A DNA stretch of 64,000 nucleotides from an uncultured Sinobacteraceae bacterium (GTDB lineage: Bacteria; Pseudomonadota; Gammaproteobacteria; Nevskiales; Nevskiaceae): contig CAIJRD010000017.1 of NCBI GenBank assembly GCA_903822975.1, positions 62,001 through 126,000 of the forward strand. Reading direction: 5' to 3'. Positions 1 through 8,614 of the stretch are shown one piece after another (position 1 is the first letter of the stretch; every line of letters begins with the position of its first letter). Under the pieces are notes generated by a model. The model saw only the letters and a list, made by a program, of their open reading frames with translations. It was not told the DNA's origin and did not search any database. The translations under genes and the position numbers were made by a program.

Positions 1-619
1 CATCATCGCCGACCACGCCAGCGAAAAGGACGACACCAGCTTTCCGTTGAAGCCGCAGAAAGTGCTGTGGGACGTGCGTGCCTTCATGGAAGCCTCCGAT
101 GTGCTGCTGTCCGATGTCGGCGCGCACAAGCTCTGGATCGCGCGCTACTACCCCTGCGACGAGCCGAACACCTGCCTGATCTCGAACGGCTTCTGCTCGA
201 TGGGCTTCGCGCTGCCCGGCGCCATCGGCGCCAAGCTCGCCTGTCCGGGCAAGCGCGTGATGGCGATCTGCGGCGACGCCGGCTTCTTGATGAACGTGCA
301 GGATCTGGAAACCGCAGTGCGGCTCAAGCTCAACATCGTCATCATGGTCTGGATCGACGGCGACTACGGCCTGATCTCGTGGAAGCAGCAGAACGAATTC
401 GGCAAGCACTTCGACATGCGCTTCGGCAATCCGGATTTCGAAAAGCTGGCCGACGCCTTCGGCTGCTGGGGCAAGACGCTGACGAATGCGGCGGAGTTGC
501 CGGCGGTGCTGGCCGAGGCGCATGCGCAGCAGGGCCCGGCCATCATCGGGGTGCCGATCGATTACCGCGAGAACCTGAAGCTCACCGAACGGCTCGGGCA
601 CATCACGATGGCGTCGTAA
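1..619 (+). CDS. Acetolactate synthase, AlsS-like catabolic type (3' part)
   Basis: The frame is already open at the window edge, so only the C-terminal part is visible, about 205 residues. It is the thiamine-diphosphate-binding domain of an acetohydroxyacid synthase, which condenses two pyruvates to acetolactate. The segment from about base 272 carries GDAGFLMNVQDLETAVRLK, the TPP/Mg motif, with an aspartate 27 residues after the first Asp, as in AlsS-type enzymes (VW-x-D); biosynthetic IlvB has Asn there. The motif reads GDA instead of the usual GDG. No regulatory subunit gene follows, which also fits the catabolic type. The upstream part and the start lie outside the window, so substrate preference cannot be settled. 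Confidence 0.85.
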   Translation, partial: IIADHASEKDDTSFPLKPQKVLWDVRAFMEASDVLLSDVGAHKLWIARYYPCDEPNTCLISNGFCSMGFALPGAIGAKLACPGKRVMAICGDAGFLMNVQDLETAVRLKLNIVIMVWIDGDYGLISWKQQNEFGKHFDMRFGNPDFEKLADAFGCWGKTLTNAAELPAVLAEAHAQQGPAIIGVPIDYRENLKLTERLGHITMAS

Positions 620-710
620 TCGAGCGGCCATCGGCTCGTTACTTGGGCGCAAGCCGGCGCCCGGGCGGCGCGCCGGTCGATGCGATTGCCGATGCATCCC
701 TTGCACATGG

Positions 711-752
711 TCGAATGCGAACGATCGAATGCGAATAATTGAATGCAAATGA
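711..752. repeat. 14-bp intergenic tandem repeat, three copies
   Basis: Three consecutive 14-bp units (711-724, 725-738, 739-752; consensus TYGAATGCRAAYRA) lie between the acetolactate synthase and mrp, followed by one badly decayed unit. No other signal was recognised in this spacer. Confidence 0.75.
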
Positions 753-839
753 TCGCTTGCATCTCGCTCGCTGGCTGCAAGGATCATCACGCGGCGGGCC
801 GGTGCTAGACTTTCGCCCCCTCGACCATGCCGGGTTTCG

Positions 840-1931
840 ATGTCCTCGTCCGCCGCCGTTCTCGCCGCACTCTCAAGCTTTGTCGAACCCCTGATCGGCA
901 GCGATCTCGCAGGCGCCGGCGTGCCGATCGAAGTCGATACAAACGCCAGGCGCGCGACGCTGACGTTTGGCTTCCACCTCGGCGATTACCGCGCCGAGCT
1001 TCTGGCAGCCCTGCAGCAGCATCTCGCCGCCGTGCTTCCCGGCGCGAACGTGGCAGCCAACATCGCCATCGAGCTGCGCACGCAGGTCAGCGCGCAGGCC
1101 GTGCAGAAAAATCTGCAGCCCTTGCCGGGCGTCAAAAATATTTTGGCGGTGGCCTCGGGCAAGGGCGGTGTCGGCAAGTCCACCACTTCGGTGAACCTGG
1201 CCTTGGCGCTGCAGGCGGATGGTGCCCGCGTCGGCCTGCTCGACGCCGATGTCTACGGTCCGAGCCAGCCGCTGATGCTCGGCAGCAAGGAACGGCCGAC
1301 CTCGCCGGATGGCAAGCGCATGCGGCCGATTCTCGCGCACGGTCTGCAGGCGATGTCGATCGGCTTCCTGATGGATTCGGATTCGCAGCCGGCGATCTGG
1401 CGCGGACCGATGGCAACGCAGGCGCTGTGGCAGTTGCTGACGGAAACGATGTGGGACGATCTCGACTACCTGGTGGTCGATCTGCCGCCGGGTACCGGCG
1501 ATATCCAGCTGTCGCTGTCGCAGAAATTTCCGGTTGCGGGCAGCGTCATCGTCACCACGCCGCAGGACATCGCGCTGCTGGATGCGCGCAAGGGTCTGGA
1601 GATGTTTCGCAAGGTCGGCATTCCGGTGCTCGGCGTGATCGAAAACATGAGCACGCACATCTGCTCGAACTGCGGCCACGAGGAAGCGGTGTTCGGCAGC
1701 GGCGGCGGTGATCGGCTGGCGCACGATGCCGGCACCGAGCTGCTCGGCAGCCTGCCGCTCGATATCCGCATCCGCCAGCAAGCAGATTCCGGTACGCCGA
1801 CGGTCGCTGCCGATCCGGGCGGAGCGCTGGCGCAGCGCTATCGCCAGATCGCGCGCCTTGCCGCGGCACGTCTGGCCTATGGCGCCGCCGCCAAACTGAG
1901 CTTCCCGACCATCAGCTCGGTCGACGACTGA
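840..1931 (+). CDS. mrp: Iron-sulfur cluster carrier ATPase Mrp/ApbC
   Basis: Cytosolic P-loop ATPase of the Mrp/ApbC/NBP35 family that assembles and transfers [4Fe-4S] clusters to apo-proteins. The 363-residue length is normal. An N-terminal MIP18-like region (about residues 1-90) is followed by the deviant Walker A motif GKGGVGKST near residues 106-114. The cluster-binding CxxC is at Cys275 and Cys278 (ICSNCGH). The ATG at 840 gives a start consistent with the family. It stands alone, followed by dcd 320 bases later on the same strand; mrp-dcd adjacency is common in gammaproteobacteria. Confidence 0.95.
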   Translation: MSSSAAVLAALSSFVEPLIGSDLAGAGVPIEVDTNARRATLTFGFHLGDYRAELLAALQQHLAAVLPGANVAANIAIELRTQVSAQAVQKNLQPLPGVKNILAVASGKGGVGKSTTSVNLALALQADGARVGLLDADVYGPSQPLMLGSKERPTSPDGKRMRPILAHGLQAMSIGFLMDSDSQPAIWRGPMATQALWQLLTETMWDDLDYLVVDLPPGTGDIQLSLSQKFPVAGSVIVTTPQDIALLDARKGLEMFRKVGIPVLGVIENMSTHICSNCGHEEAVFGSGGGDRLAHDAGTELLGSLPLDIRIRQQADSGTPTVAADPGGALAQRYRQIARLAAARLAYGAAAKLSFPTISSVDD

Positions 1932-2251
1932 TCGCGCCGCCTACTGCGGCTTACGACTGCGCCGACCGGTTCCGCTAAGCGCTGCTGCACCTGAGCGCAG
2001 TTGCGAAGTTGTAGTCGGCGGGACCATTCGCTTTTCGTCCGATATCCGATCGGCTTATCGGCGCTCGACAGGCGTCCGAAAGGCGGCACGCTTCCGGTTA
2101 CTTCCGGACGCCGCGATGACCGCCGCCAACCTGCGATAATTGCGGCGCCCAACCACGTGCCGGGGTCCGCTGCCCGATCTCGATCGGTGCGGCGACGCGA
2201 ACTGGCGCTGTTTCTTCGAACCCGAAAATCTCAACTGCAAGCTGCCCACCT
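1932..2251. other. Intergenic spacer mrp-dcd
   Basis: 320 bases without a credible reading frame. No terminator with a T-run, clear promoter or repeat was recognised here. Confidence 0.5.
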
Positions 2252-2818
2252 ATGAGCATCAAGTCCGATCTGTGGATTACCCGCATGGCCCGCGAGACGG
2301 GCATGATCGAGCCGTTCGAGGCGGGGCAGGTGCGCGCCAATGCCGGTGGCAAGATCGTCAGCTACGGCACCTCGAGCTATGGCTACGACGTGCGCTGCGC
2401 CGACGAGTTCAAGATCTTCACCAACATCAATTCCACCATCGTCGATCCGAAGAATTTCGACGAGCGCAGCTTTGTCGATGTGAAGTCCGACGTCTGCATC
2501 ATTCCGCCGAACTCATTTGCGCTGGCGCGCACCGTCGAGTACTTCCGCATTCCGCGCTCGACGCTGGTGATCTGCCTCGGCAAGAGCACCTATGCGCGCT
2601 GCGGCATCATCGTCAACGTCACGCCGCTGGAGCCGGAGTGGGAAGGTCACGTCACGCTCGAATTCAGCAACACCACGCCGTTGCCGGCAAAGATTTACGC
2701 CAACGAAGGCGTGGCACAGATGCTGTTCCTCGAATCCGACGAAGTCTGCGCGACCAGCTACAAGGATCGCGGCGGCAAGTACCAGGGCCAGCGCGGCGTA
2801 ACGCTGCCGAAAACCTAG
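2252..2818 (+). CDS. dcd: dCTP deaminase
   Basis: Deaminates dCTP to dUTP, feeding thymidylate synthesis in the cytosol. At 188 residues it matches the homotrimeric Dcd family. The signature GKSTYAR and the active-site stretch [12 protein letters not shown], with the catalytic Glu, are both intact, as is the C-terminal GKYQGQRGV that closes over the nucleotide. Asp/Glu spacing is that of the monofunctional enzyme and not the bifunctional dCTP deaminase-dUTPase. The ATG at 2252 gives the usual MSIKSD-type N-terminus. It is convergent with the phospholipase gene downstream. Confidence 0.97.
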   Translation: MSIKSDLWITRMARETGMIEPFEAGQVRANAGGKIVSYGTSSYGYDVRCADEFKIFTNINSTIVDPKNFDERSFVDVKSDVCIIPPNSFALARTVEYFRIPRSTLVICLGKSTYARCGIIVNVTPLEPEWEGHVTLEFSNTTPLPAKIYANEGVAQMLFLESDEVCATSYKDRGGKYQGQRGVTLPKT

Positions 2819-2889
2819 TTTCGAATACCACCGCGTTCGCGCAGCAAGGCGCTTGCGTGCGCGACCTGGCCTGAGCTTTTCGTTTCGCG

Positions 2890-4287
2890 CTACACCGCGA
2901 AACCGTAACGTCGCGCCATCATCTGCAGCGTCTGCCATTCGAGCAGATGCTCGGCCTGACGCCGCGAAACTTCGTCGAGTTCCGCAGTCGAGGTGCCGGA
3001 CGGCAACACATCCTGCAGACGGCAGGCGCTGCCGAACGGTCCGTTGCCGACATCGAATGCCGGTGCGGCGGTGTTCGGCGGATTGTCGAAATCGAGTGCG
3101 TGCGCGAGGTTGATCGAGGTCGAGCGCGCGCCCAGTGGCTCGAAGCCGAAGCGCCAGGCGATCATGTTGAGAATCGAGTTCGGGTCGAACTGCAGATGCT
3201 CGACATGGTTGCGCTTGGCGCGTGGGCCGATGATTGCGCAGGGCACGCGAAAACCGAGGCGGCCATCGTTCTGCGTGGCGGCGAACTCGGCCGGTGTCAC
3301 CGGCGCCATCGGCGGCACGACGTGGTCGGCGAAGCCGCCCCATTCGTCGTAGTTGATAATCAGCAAGGTCTTGTCCCACTGCGGTGAATTGCGCAGCGTG
3401 TCGTAGATGTCGTTGAGAAAGGCCTGCCCGTCGCGGATGTCGGCGAGCGGGTGATCATCCTTCGAGATGCCGCTGCCTTCGCCGATCTCGGCCGGATCGA
3501 CGAAGCTCAAGTTCGGCAGCGTGCCGGTGGCCGCCGCCGCCTTGAACAGCGCAACCGGCAGCGTCGTGCCCAGATACTTGCCGCCCCACAGCGCCAGGAA
3601 CGGCGCATCGCTGAAGTAGTAGTGCGCACTGTAGCCCGCCGCTTTCATGCTGTCCCAGATCGTTGGCAGCGTGGAGATTGCCGTGGTGTTGCTGACGCGA
3701 TCGGTCTGACCGGCGTGCATGTAGAAACGATTCGGATAGGTCGAACTGAGGATGCCGCTGAAGTAGCGATCGCAGATCGTGTAGTTGTCGACCACGCCTT
3801 TGAAGAACGGCAGGCTGTCGGCGCCGTAGTAACCGATCGGAAACGTGTCGCCGACCGGCTGGGTCAGCAGAAAGCCGTCCATCGCGCCGCCATTGAGATG
3901 CTTGCGGCCGCCGGCGTAGCTGTGGTCCGGGTCGGCGCTGGCGCAGTTCTGGTAGTTCGGCGCGAGGTCGTGCGAGCTTTGAGTGGCACCGTTGGTGTCG
4001 GTGAAGCTGCGACCCGCTTGCACGCCGTCGGCGCCCGGAACCCAGCCGAGGTAATGGTCGAACGAACGGTTTTCCATCATCACGACAACGATGTGATCGA
4101 TGCCCGATTCGGCCGGTGCTGGCAGTGGCGGCAGATCCTGCGGTGAGCTGTCGCTGACGCTCGAAGAGCCGCCGCCGCAGCCCGACAGGCTGATGCCCGC
4201 AGCCGTTGCGGCGAGCCCCGAAAGGAGTCGGCGACGCTGATGATTGATGTCCCTGTTCCGCTCCTGATCGCGATCCGACTGCTTCAT
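2890..4287 (-). CDS. Phospholipase C / acid phosphatase-like phosphoesterase, Tat lipoprotein
   Basis: A 465-residue member of the bacterial phospholipase C/AcpA phosphoesterase family, which hydrolyses phosphoester bonds at the cell surface or outside. The N-terminus has a twin-arginine run (RRRLL at about residues 18-22), a hydrophobic stretch and a lipobox-like LSGC, so export by Tat and lipid anchoring are likely. The family core is visible in HIVVVMMENRSFDHYLG and, towards the C-terminus, NYDEWGGFADHVVPP, which hold the metal-binding residues. Substrate (phosphatidylcholine or other phosphoesters) cannot be told from sequence. Start is the ATG whose first base is 4287. It is transcribed alone, converging on dcd. 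Confidence 0.88.
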   Translation of the reverse strand: MKQSDRDQERNRDINHQRRRLLSGLAATAAGISLSGCGGGSSSVSDSSPQDLPPLPAPAESGIDHIVVVMMENRSFDHYLGWVPGADGVQAGRSFTDTNGATQSSHDLAPNYQNCASADPDHSYAGGRKHLNGGAMDGFLLTQPVGDTFPIGYYGADSLPFFKGVVDNYTICDRYFSGILSSTYPNRFYMHAGQTDRVSNTTAISTLPTIWDSMKAAGYSAHYYFSDAPFLALWGGKYLGTTLPVALFKAAAATGTLPNLSFVDPAEIGEGSGISKDDHPLADIRDGQAFLNDIYDTLRNSPQWDKTLLIINYDEWGGFADHVVPPMAPVTPAEFAATQNDGRLGFRVPCAIIGPRAKRNHVEHLQFDPNSILNMIAWRFGFEPLGARSTSINLAHALDFDNPPNTAAPAFDVGNGPFGSACRLQDVLPSGTSTAELDEVSRRQAEHLLEWQTLQMMARRYGFAV

Positions 4288-4581
4288 GCGCCTGCCCCTG
4301 GATTGTTTCCAACAGGCTAGGGTTGCGGCGTTTCAGGTTCGTGAAACCGGCGGGCTGATTCCGCAATTCATCGAGGTTCGATTGCGCAAGGCAACGGCAG
4401 TCCTCTCACGCAAAATTGAACCGCAGACGGCTGAACGCTCGCGGCGAGCCGCGAGAACTTGCCACTGGCGACGGCTCGCGACCAACGACCCGCCGACCAC
4501 CAACGACCCGCCGACACAGATGCCTGGCCTTGCCGCATACAGCCGCATCACTTCTGCACTGCGCCCGATCGATGTGCGCGA
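4288..4581. repeat. Intergenic spacer with an 18-bp tandem duplication
   Basis: The spacer downstream of rlmKL and upstream of the phospholipase gene contains two adjacent 18-bp copies (4481-4498 and 4499-4516, ACCAACGACCCGCCGACM). The promoter of the phospholipase gene should also lie here, but no convincing -35/-10 pair was seen. Confidence 0.6.
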
Positions 4582-6804
4582 TCAGCCAAGCCGATGGCGA
4601 ATCATCCAGCAGCGATGCGGCGGCGGTGGCCGCTTGAAATCTTCATCGAGCGTCTGCGCGGTGATGTCGCTGATGTCGAACGCCTGCAGCGCTTCGCCAT
4701 CCAGTTTGAAACGGCGCCGGTTGTTGGAGAAATACAGCGTGCCGCCGCGTGCCAGCAAGGCCATGCAATTCTGGATGAGTTCGACGTGGTCGCGCTGCAC
4801 GTCGAGCGTGTCGTCCATGCGCTTGGAATTCGAGAACGTCGGTGGATCGCACAGGATCAGGTCGTAGCGCGGCGAGGTGTTCGAGGCCGCCTGCTCGCGC
4901 AGCCACACCAGGCAGTCGGCGCGCACCAGACGATGCGCATGCGAGCGCGCATGCGGCAACTGCGTGCGCGGACCGCGCCAGGCGGTGTGCGCGGCCGCAC
5001 CCGGGGCTTCGACGCTGGCGGCGTAACCGTTCAATTCCAGATTCTGCCGCGACCATTCCAGATAGTTGGCCGACAGGTCGACCGAGCAACTCGATGCCGC
5101 GCCGCCGCGCGCGGCATGAACCGTCGCCGTGCTGGTGTAGCAGAACAGGTTGAGAAAGCGCTTGCCGGCCGCCTCGGACTGAATACGGCGCCGCAGCGGA
5201 CGGTGATCGAGGAAGATGCCGGTGTCGATGTAGTCGTCGAGGTTGACCTTCAGGCGGCAGCCATGTTCTTCGATCTCGTGCGTCTCGGCCTTCTGTTCAT
5301 GACGGCCGTACTGCTCATTGCCCTTCTGTTGCTGACGCACCTTGAAGTGCATCGCCGTCGTCGGCACGGCGAATTCGGTGTGGATCACCGCGAGCGCATC
5401 GCGCAGACGGCGCTCGGCTGCATTCGGATCGATCGTCTTCGGCGGCGCGTACTCGTGCACATGCACGCGCAGTTCTTCGCATGGATAGAGGTCCACCGCA
5501 ACTGCGTAATCGGGCAGGTCGGCGTCGTAGACGCGATAGCAGGACACGCCGCTGCGCTTGGCCCACTTCGCCAGATGCTTGTGATTCTTGCGCAGCCGGT
5601 TGGCGAAATCTTCGGCCTTGCCGGTCGGCGCCGGCAGCGTTGCATCGACCTGCAGGATGTCGAACAGCAGCAGCTTGCAGGGCAGGTCGCCGTTGTAAAA
5701 GTTGTAGAGCTTGTCGGCGCGCAGACCCAGGCGCGGACCGAGTTCCGGCCGGCCGGTGAAGACCGCCGCGTGCCAGCCCGGAAAATTCTGTTTGATCGAA
5801 ACGCCGAGCAGGCTGTACAGCTTGATCAGGTCGGCCTCGGTGCCAAGACGCTCACCGTAAGGCGGATTGGTGATCAACAAGCCCGGCGTACTGCCGATCG
5901 GTCGTGCCGCGGCGAAATCGCCCTCGCGAAATTCAAGCTGTGCATCGACGCCAGCCAGCCGCGCGTTCTGTCGCGCACTGCGCAAGGCATCGGCGTCGAT
6001 ATCCGTGCCGAGCATCCGCGGAATCTTGCTCGCGCCGTCGACGCGACGCTGCTGCGCTTCATCTTGCAGCTCGCGCCAGATCGCAGCGTCGTAAGAGTTC
6101 AGCGACTGGAAGCCAAATTGCTCGCGCAACAGGCCCGGTGCGACGTCGCCCGCGATCCAGGCCGCTTCAACCAGCAAGGTGCCGGAGCCGCACAGCGGAT
6201 CGACCAGGCCGCCACCGGCAGCAGCAATGGCTGGCCAGTTGGCGCGCATCAAAAGTGCGGCGGCGAGATTCTCTTTCAGCGGCGCCGCACCCGCGCTGGC
6301 GCGATAACCGCGGCGATGCAGGCTGTCGCCGCCCAAGTCCAGACTCAGCGTGCAACCGGCATCGGCGAGATGCAGATGCACGCGCACATCCGGACGATCG
6401 GCCGACACGTTCGGGCGCTCGCCGCAGTGCGCGCGAAAGCGGTCGGCGATCGCGTCTTTCACTTTCAACGCGGCGTAATGCGAATGCGTCAGCGCGCGCG
6501 CACGTCCGGCCACCTCGATCGCGAACCTGCGGTCGACGTCGAAATAGCTCGGCCAATCGATTCGATGTGCGAGCTGGTACAAGGCGTCGGAGTCTTCGAC
6601 CGGTTCGGTGCACAGGGGCAGGAGCACGCGACTGGCGATGCGCGACCACAGGCAGCAGCGATACGCCTCACGCCAAGCGACTTCGGCGGCCACGCCACCG
6701 CGGCGCTCGCGCACGTCGGCGGCGCCGAATGCGACGAGCTCGGCCGCCAGCAGGGGCTCCATGCCCTGGCCGCAACTGGCGAAAATTGAAATCGAATCGC
6801 TCAC
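4582..6804 (-). CDS. rlmL: Bifunctional 23S rRNA methyltransferase RlmK/RlmL
   Basis: A 740-residue fusion that modifies 23S rRNA: the N-terminal half makes m2G2445 and the C-terminal half m7G2069 (E. coli numbering). An N-terminal THUMP region is followed by the first Rossmann methyltransferase with the N2-guanine signature NPPYGERL. The second, in the last third, has DPPTFSNSKRM. Both catalytic motifs are intact, so both activities are expected. The length is close to that of the E. coli fusion protein. The start codon is GTG (bases 6804-6802). It is a single-gene unit. A very long open frame on the opposite strand is a codon-bias shadow. Confidence 0.96.
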   Translation of the reverse strand: MSDSISIFASCGQGMEPLLAAELVAFGAADVRERRGGVAAEVAWREAYRCCLWSRIASRVLLPLCTEPVEDSDALYQLAHRIDWPSYFDVDRRFAIEVAGRARALTHSHYAALKVKDAIADRFRAHCGERPNVSADRPDVRVHLHLADAGCTLSLDLGGDSLHRRGYRASAGAAPLKENLAAALLMRANWPAIAAAGGGLVDPLCGSGTLLVEAAWIAGDVAPGLLREQFGFQSLNSYDAAIWRELQDEAQQRRVDGASKIPRMLGTDIDADALRSARQNARLAGVDAQLEFREGDFAAARPIGSTPGLLITNPPYGERLGTEADLIKLYSLLGVSIKQNFPGWHAAVFTGRPELGPRLGLRADKLYNFYNGDLPCKLLLFDILQVDATLPAPTGKAEDFANRLRKNHKHLAKWAKRSGVSCYRVYDADLPDYAVAVDLYPCEELRVHVHEYAPPKTIDPNAAERRLRDALAVIHTEFAVPTTAMHFKVRQQQKGNEQYGRHEQKAETHEIEEHGCRLKVNLDDYIDTGIFLDHRPLRRRIQSEAAGKRFLNLFCYTSTATVHAARGGAASSCSVDLSANYLEWSRQNLELNGYAASVEAPGAAAHTAWRGPRTQLPHARSHAHRLVRADCLVWLREQAASNTSPRYDLILCDPPTFSNSKRMDDTLDVQRDHVELIQNCMALLARGGTLYFSNNRRRFKLDGEALQAFDISDITAQTLDEDFKRPPPPHRCWMIRHRLG

Positions 6805-7152
6805 GAAAATTTTATCGGCGGAAGTTGGGGCGGGACTGCGTTAATCTGGCGACACGGATTGACGCGCTCGGTGGTCGCGATCATGCCGGGCGGGAAACGA
6901 GTGATAGCAGTTGCAGCGTCCGGCGCGTTGATCAGGAGCGATCCAGACTGGGTTCGCTAGTTTCGCATGAACATTGCTCTTCAGGCGGCGCGAGTCCGCT
7001 GTGCGTCGACTGAACTCGGCAAGTGTTTTGCGGGTCCATGTCCGCCTATTGCGCAGTCGGCCGGTGTTGCCTTGCCGGTGATGCAGCGAACCAATCTGAA
7101 ATGCAGCGCAGGTGCTTGTATCGATGTCATCAAGGAACGAACCTTAAGCGCA
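6805..7152. other. Intergenic spacer rlmKL-yjbF
   Basis: 348 bases between divergently oriented genes. An in-frame extension of the downstream lipoprotein reaches back to 6967, but it would bury the signal peptide, so this is treated as non-coding. Promoters for both genes must lie here; none stands out. Confidence 0.45.
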
Positions 7153-7845
7153 ATGGATTTGAAGCCGAAGATTCAATACACGCGGCGCGGCGCGCTGCAG
7201 TCGCTGTTGGCGCTGGGTCTGGCCGGTTGTGGCGCCAGTCCAACGCTCGATCTGGTCGGGCGGACCATTTCGGGTCGGCCCAAAACCGATTCCGGTTATG
7301 GGCTCAGCATCGCGCAGATCAAGGATCTACCGTATGCCAGCTTGGGTGTTCGCATCGGCGGCGGTGCGCCACTCGTGATGGTACTGGCGACGGTCGAGGG
7401 CGGTGATCTGCATTGGGTGTCGTCCGACCGCGCCATTCTGGTGACGCGGGCAGGGCGCCTGGTGCAGACCGTGGGGCTGCAGCGCGATCTGCGGGCGACG
7501 CAGTATGTCGCCGACGATCCGCTGCGGCAGATCTACATGTCCGGCAGTGTCGCAGCGGCGCCGCTGGTCTGGCGTTACATCGACCTGAGCAACAAGGATG
7601 CGTTCGGGGTGGTCGTCGAGTCGCAGTTCTCGATCGTCGGCGATGAAACTCTTTCGATACTCGGGGCGCCGCACGAAACACTGCACGTGCGCGAACACAT
7701 CCGAATGCCGACCTGGCGTTGGTCGGTCAGCAACGACTTCTGGCTGGAACGCGACAGCGGACGACTACGCAAGGCACGGCAGCAGTATTGCCCCGAGCAG
7801 GCCGCGATCGAATACGAGTTACTCAAACCGCCGGCCACCGCTTAA
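7153..7845 (+). CDS. yjbF: YjbF/GfcB family outer-membrane lipoprotein
   Basis: A 230-residue member of the YjbF/GfcB (YmcC) lipoprotein family, found in loci that export exopolysaccharide or group 4 capsule. The ATG at 7153 was chosen because it places a short basic start and the hydrophobic run SLLALGLAGC, with a lipobox Cys, at the N-terminus; an AAGGAA lies 15 bases upstream. Upstream in-frame starts at 6967 and after would add about 60 residues ahead of the signal. The exact role is not known biochemically; family members are needed for capsule or EPS assembly. It is separated from its putative partner, the large SLBB gene, by a small gene on the opposite strand. Confidence 0.8.
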   Translation: MDLKPKIQYTRRGALQSLLALGLAGCGASPTLDLVGRTISGRPKTDSGYGLSIAQIKDLPYASLGVRIGGGAPLVMVLATVEGGDLHWVSSDRAILVTRAGRLVQTVGLQRDLRATQYVADDPLRQIYMSGSVAAAPLVWRYIDLSNKDAFGVVVESQFSIVGDETLSILGAPHETLHVREHIRMPTWRWSVSNDFWLERDSGRLRKARQQYCPEQAAIEYELLKPPATA

Positions 7846-7891
7846 CTGCGCGGGCCCTGCATCGACAATCGTTTCACCGGATGCCGCCCAC

Positions 7892-7924
7892 AAAAAAGGC
7901 CGCTCAATTGAGCGGCCTTTTTTT
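7892..7924. terminator. Bidirectional intrinsic terminator
   Basis: A-run, perfect stem GGCCGCTCAA/TTGAGCGGCC and T-run are symmetric, so it can end transcription of the yjbF-like gene on the + strand and the yjbE-like gene on the - strand. It sits between these two convergent genes. Confidence 0.92.
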
Positions 7925-7971
7925 ATGAGCCAACTTGCGCGCCGGATACCGGCGCGCGACGCAAGCGCCGC

Positions 7972-8229
7972 TTAGTGCGTGGCGGTTGCGGTCGTGGTGG
8001 TCGTGGTGCCGCTGCTGCCACCCTTACCGTTATCCGAAACCGCGGCGACGACGCCGCCGATGATGCCGGCCGCGACGATGGCCGAACCGCCGACAATCAG
8101 TGCGTCGCCATTGCTGGCTGCGGCGCCGGCGCTAACCGATCCCGCTGCCGTGCCGGTGTCTTCCGCAAACGCCGGAGAGGCGATGGTGGCAGCTGCCAGC
8201 AGCGACGCAACGAACAGGACTTTCTTCAC
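7972..8229 (-). CDS. yjbE: YjbE/GfcA-like small secreted Thr-rich protein
   Basis: An 85-residue protein with a clear Sec signal (MKKVLFVASLLAAATIASPAFA), then a small-residue region (Ala/Gly/Ser, with a hydrophobic stretch IVAAGIIGGVVAAV) and a Gly/Ser linker ending in a Thr-rich tail (GTTTTTTATATH). Signal, Gly-rich body and terminal Thr run match E. coli YjbE and GfcA, whose genes head the yjbEFGH and gfcABCDE loci. The start is GTG with a strong GGAGGT five bases upstream. Function is unknown; the context says EPS production. Its reversed orientation relative to yjbF and the exporter is unusual. Confidence 0.75.
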   Translation of the reverse strand: MKKVLFVASLLAAATIASPAFAEDTGTAAGSVSAGAAASNGDALIVGGSAIVAAGIIGGVVAAVSDNGKGGSSGTTTTTTATATH

Positions 8230-8614
8230 AAACCACCTCCGGTAGAAATTGAGCAGATTCTGAATCTTGCTGTGGCCAAATGGAGCCAGAACAGCGATCT
8301 CAAAGCCAATCTAGCCGGTTAGGCAGAAAAATGCCAGCCCGACAGTCGATTCAGATCGCGATGACGCAGCCACGCCAGACAGCCGTCACGATGTTAAACA
8401 GGCGCTTGCGCCGATTGGCAACGCACGCACGACAATAAAGTTTTGTATTCTTGCGCGGATCAAAACTAAAGCCAGGCGGGTCAAATGCAGCCTGCGAGGC
8501 GCTAGTTGAGCCGCTTGCATCGGCCTCCTGCGCTCAAGGGTGCGGTTCGCCGCCAATTTCACCCGCGTCTGGGTCTTGCGACCGGTCGCCCATTGCCGTG
8601 CCACGCAGCTGCCG
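8230..8614. promoter_or_regulatory. Divergent regulatory region of the EPS locus
   Basis: 385 bases between the divergent yjbE-like and SLBB genes. It is AT-richer than its surroundings and holds a 7-bp inverted repeat AGTTTTG (8439-8445) / CAAAACT (8461-8467) with a 15-base spacer, a plausible operator. No defined promoter hexamers could be fixed. In-frame codons from 8540 to 8614 would extend the SLBB protein in front of its signal peptide and are treated as untranslated. Confidence 0.4.

Noticed and set aside
4459-6789. 776-codon open frame on the + strand opposite rlmKL
   Set aside because: rlmKL has all family motifs on the - strand; the antisense frame is Arg/His/Gln-rich with no recognisable motif, a product of GC-rich codon bias.
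6967-7152. Upstream start of the YjbF-like lipoprotein
   Set aside because: It would place about 60 non-conserved residues ahead of a clear lipoprotein signal peptide.
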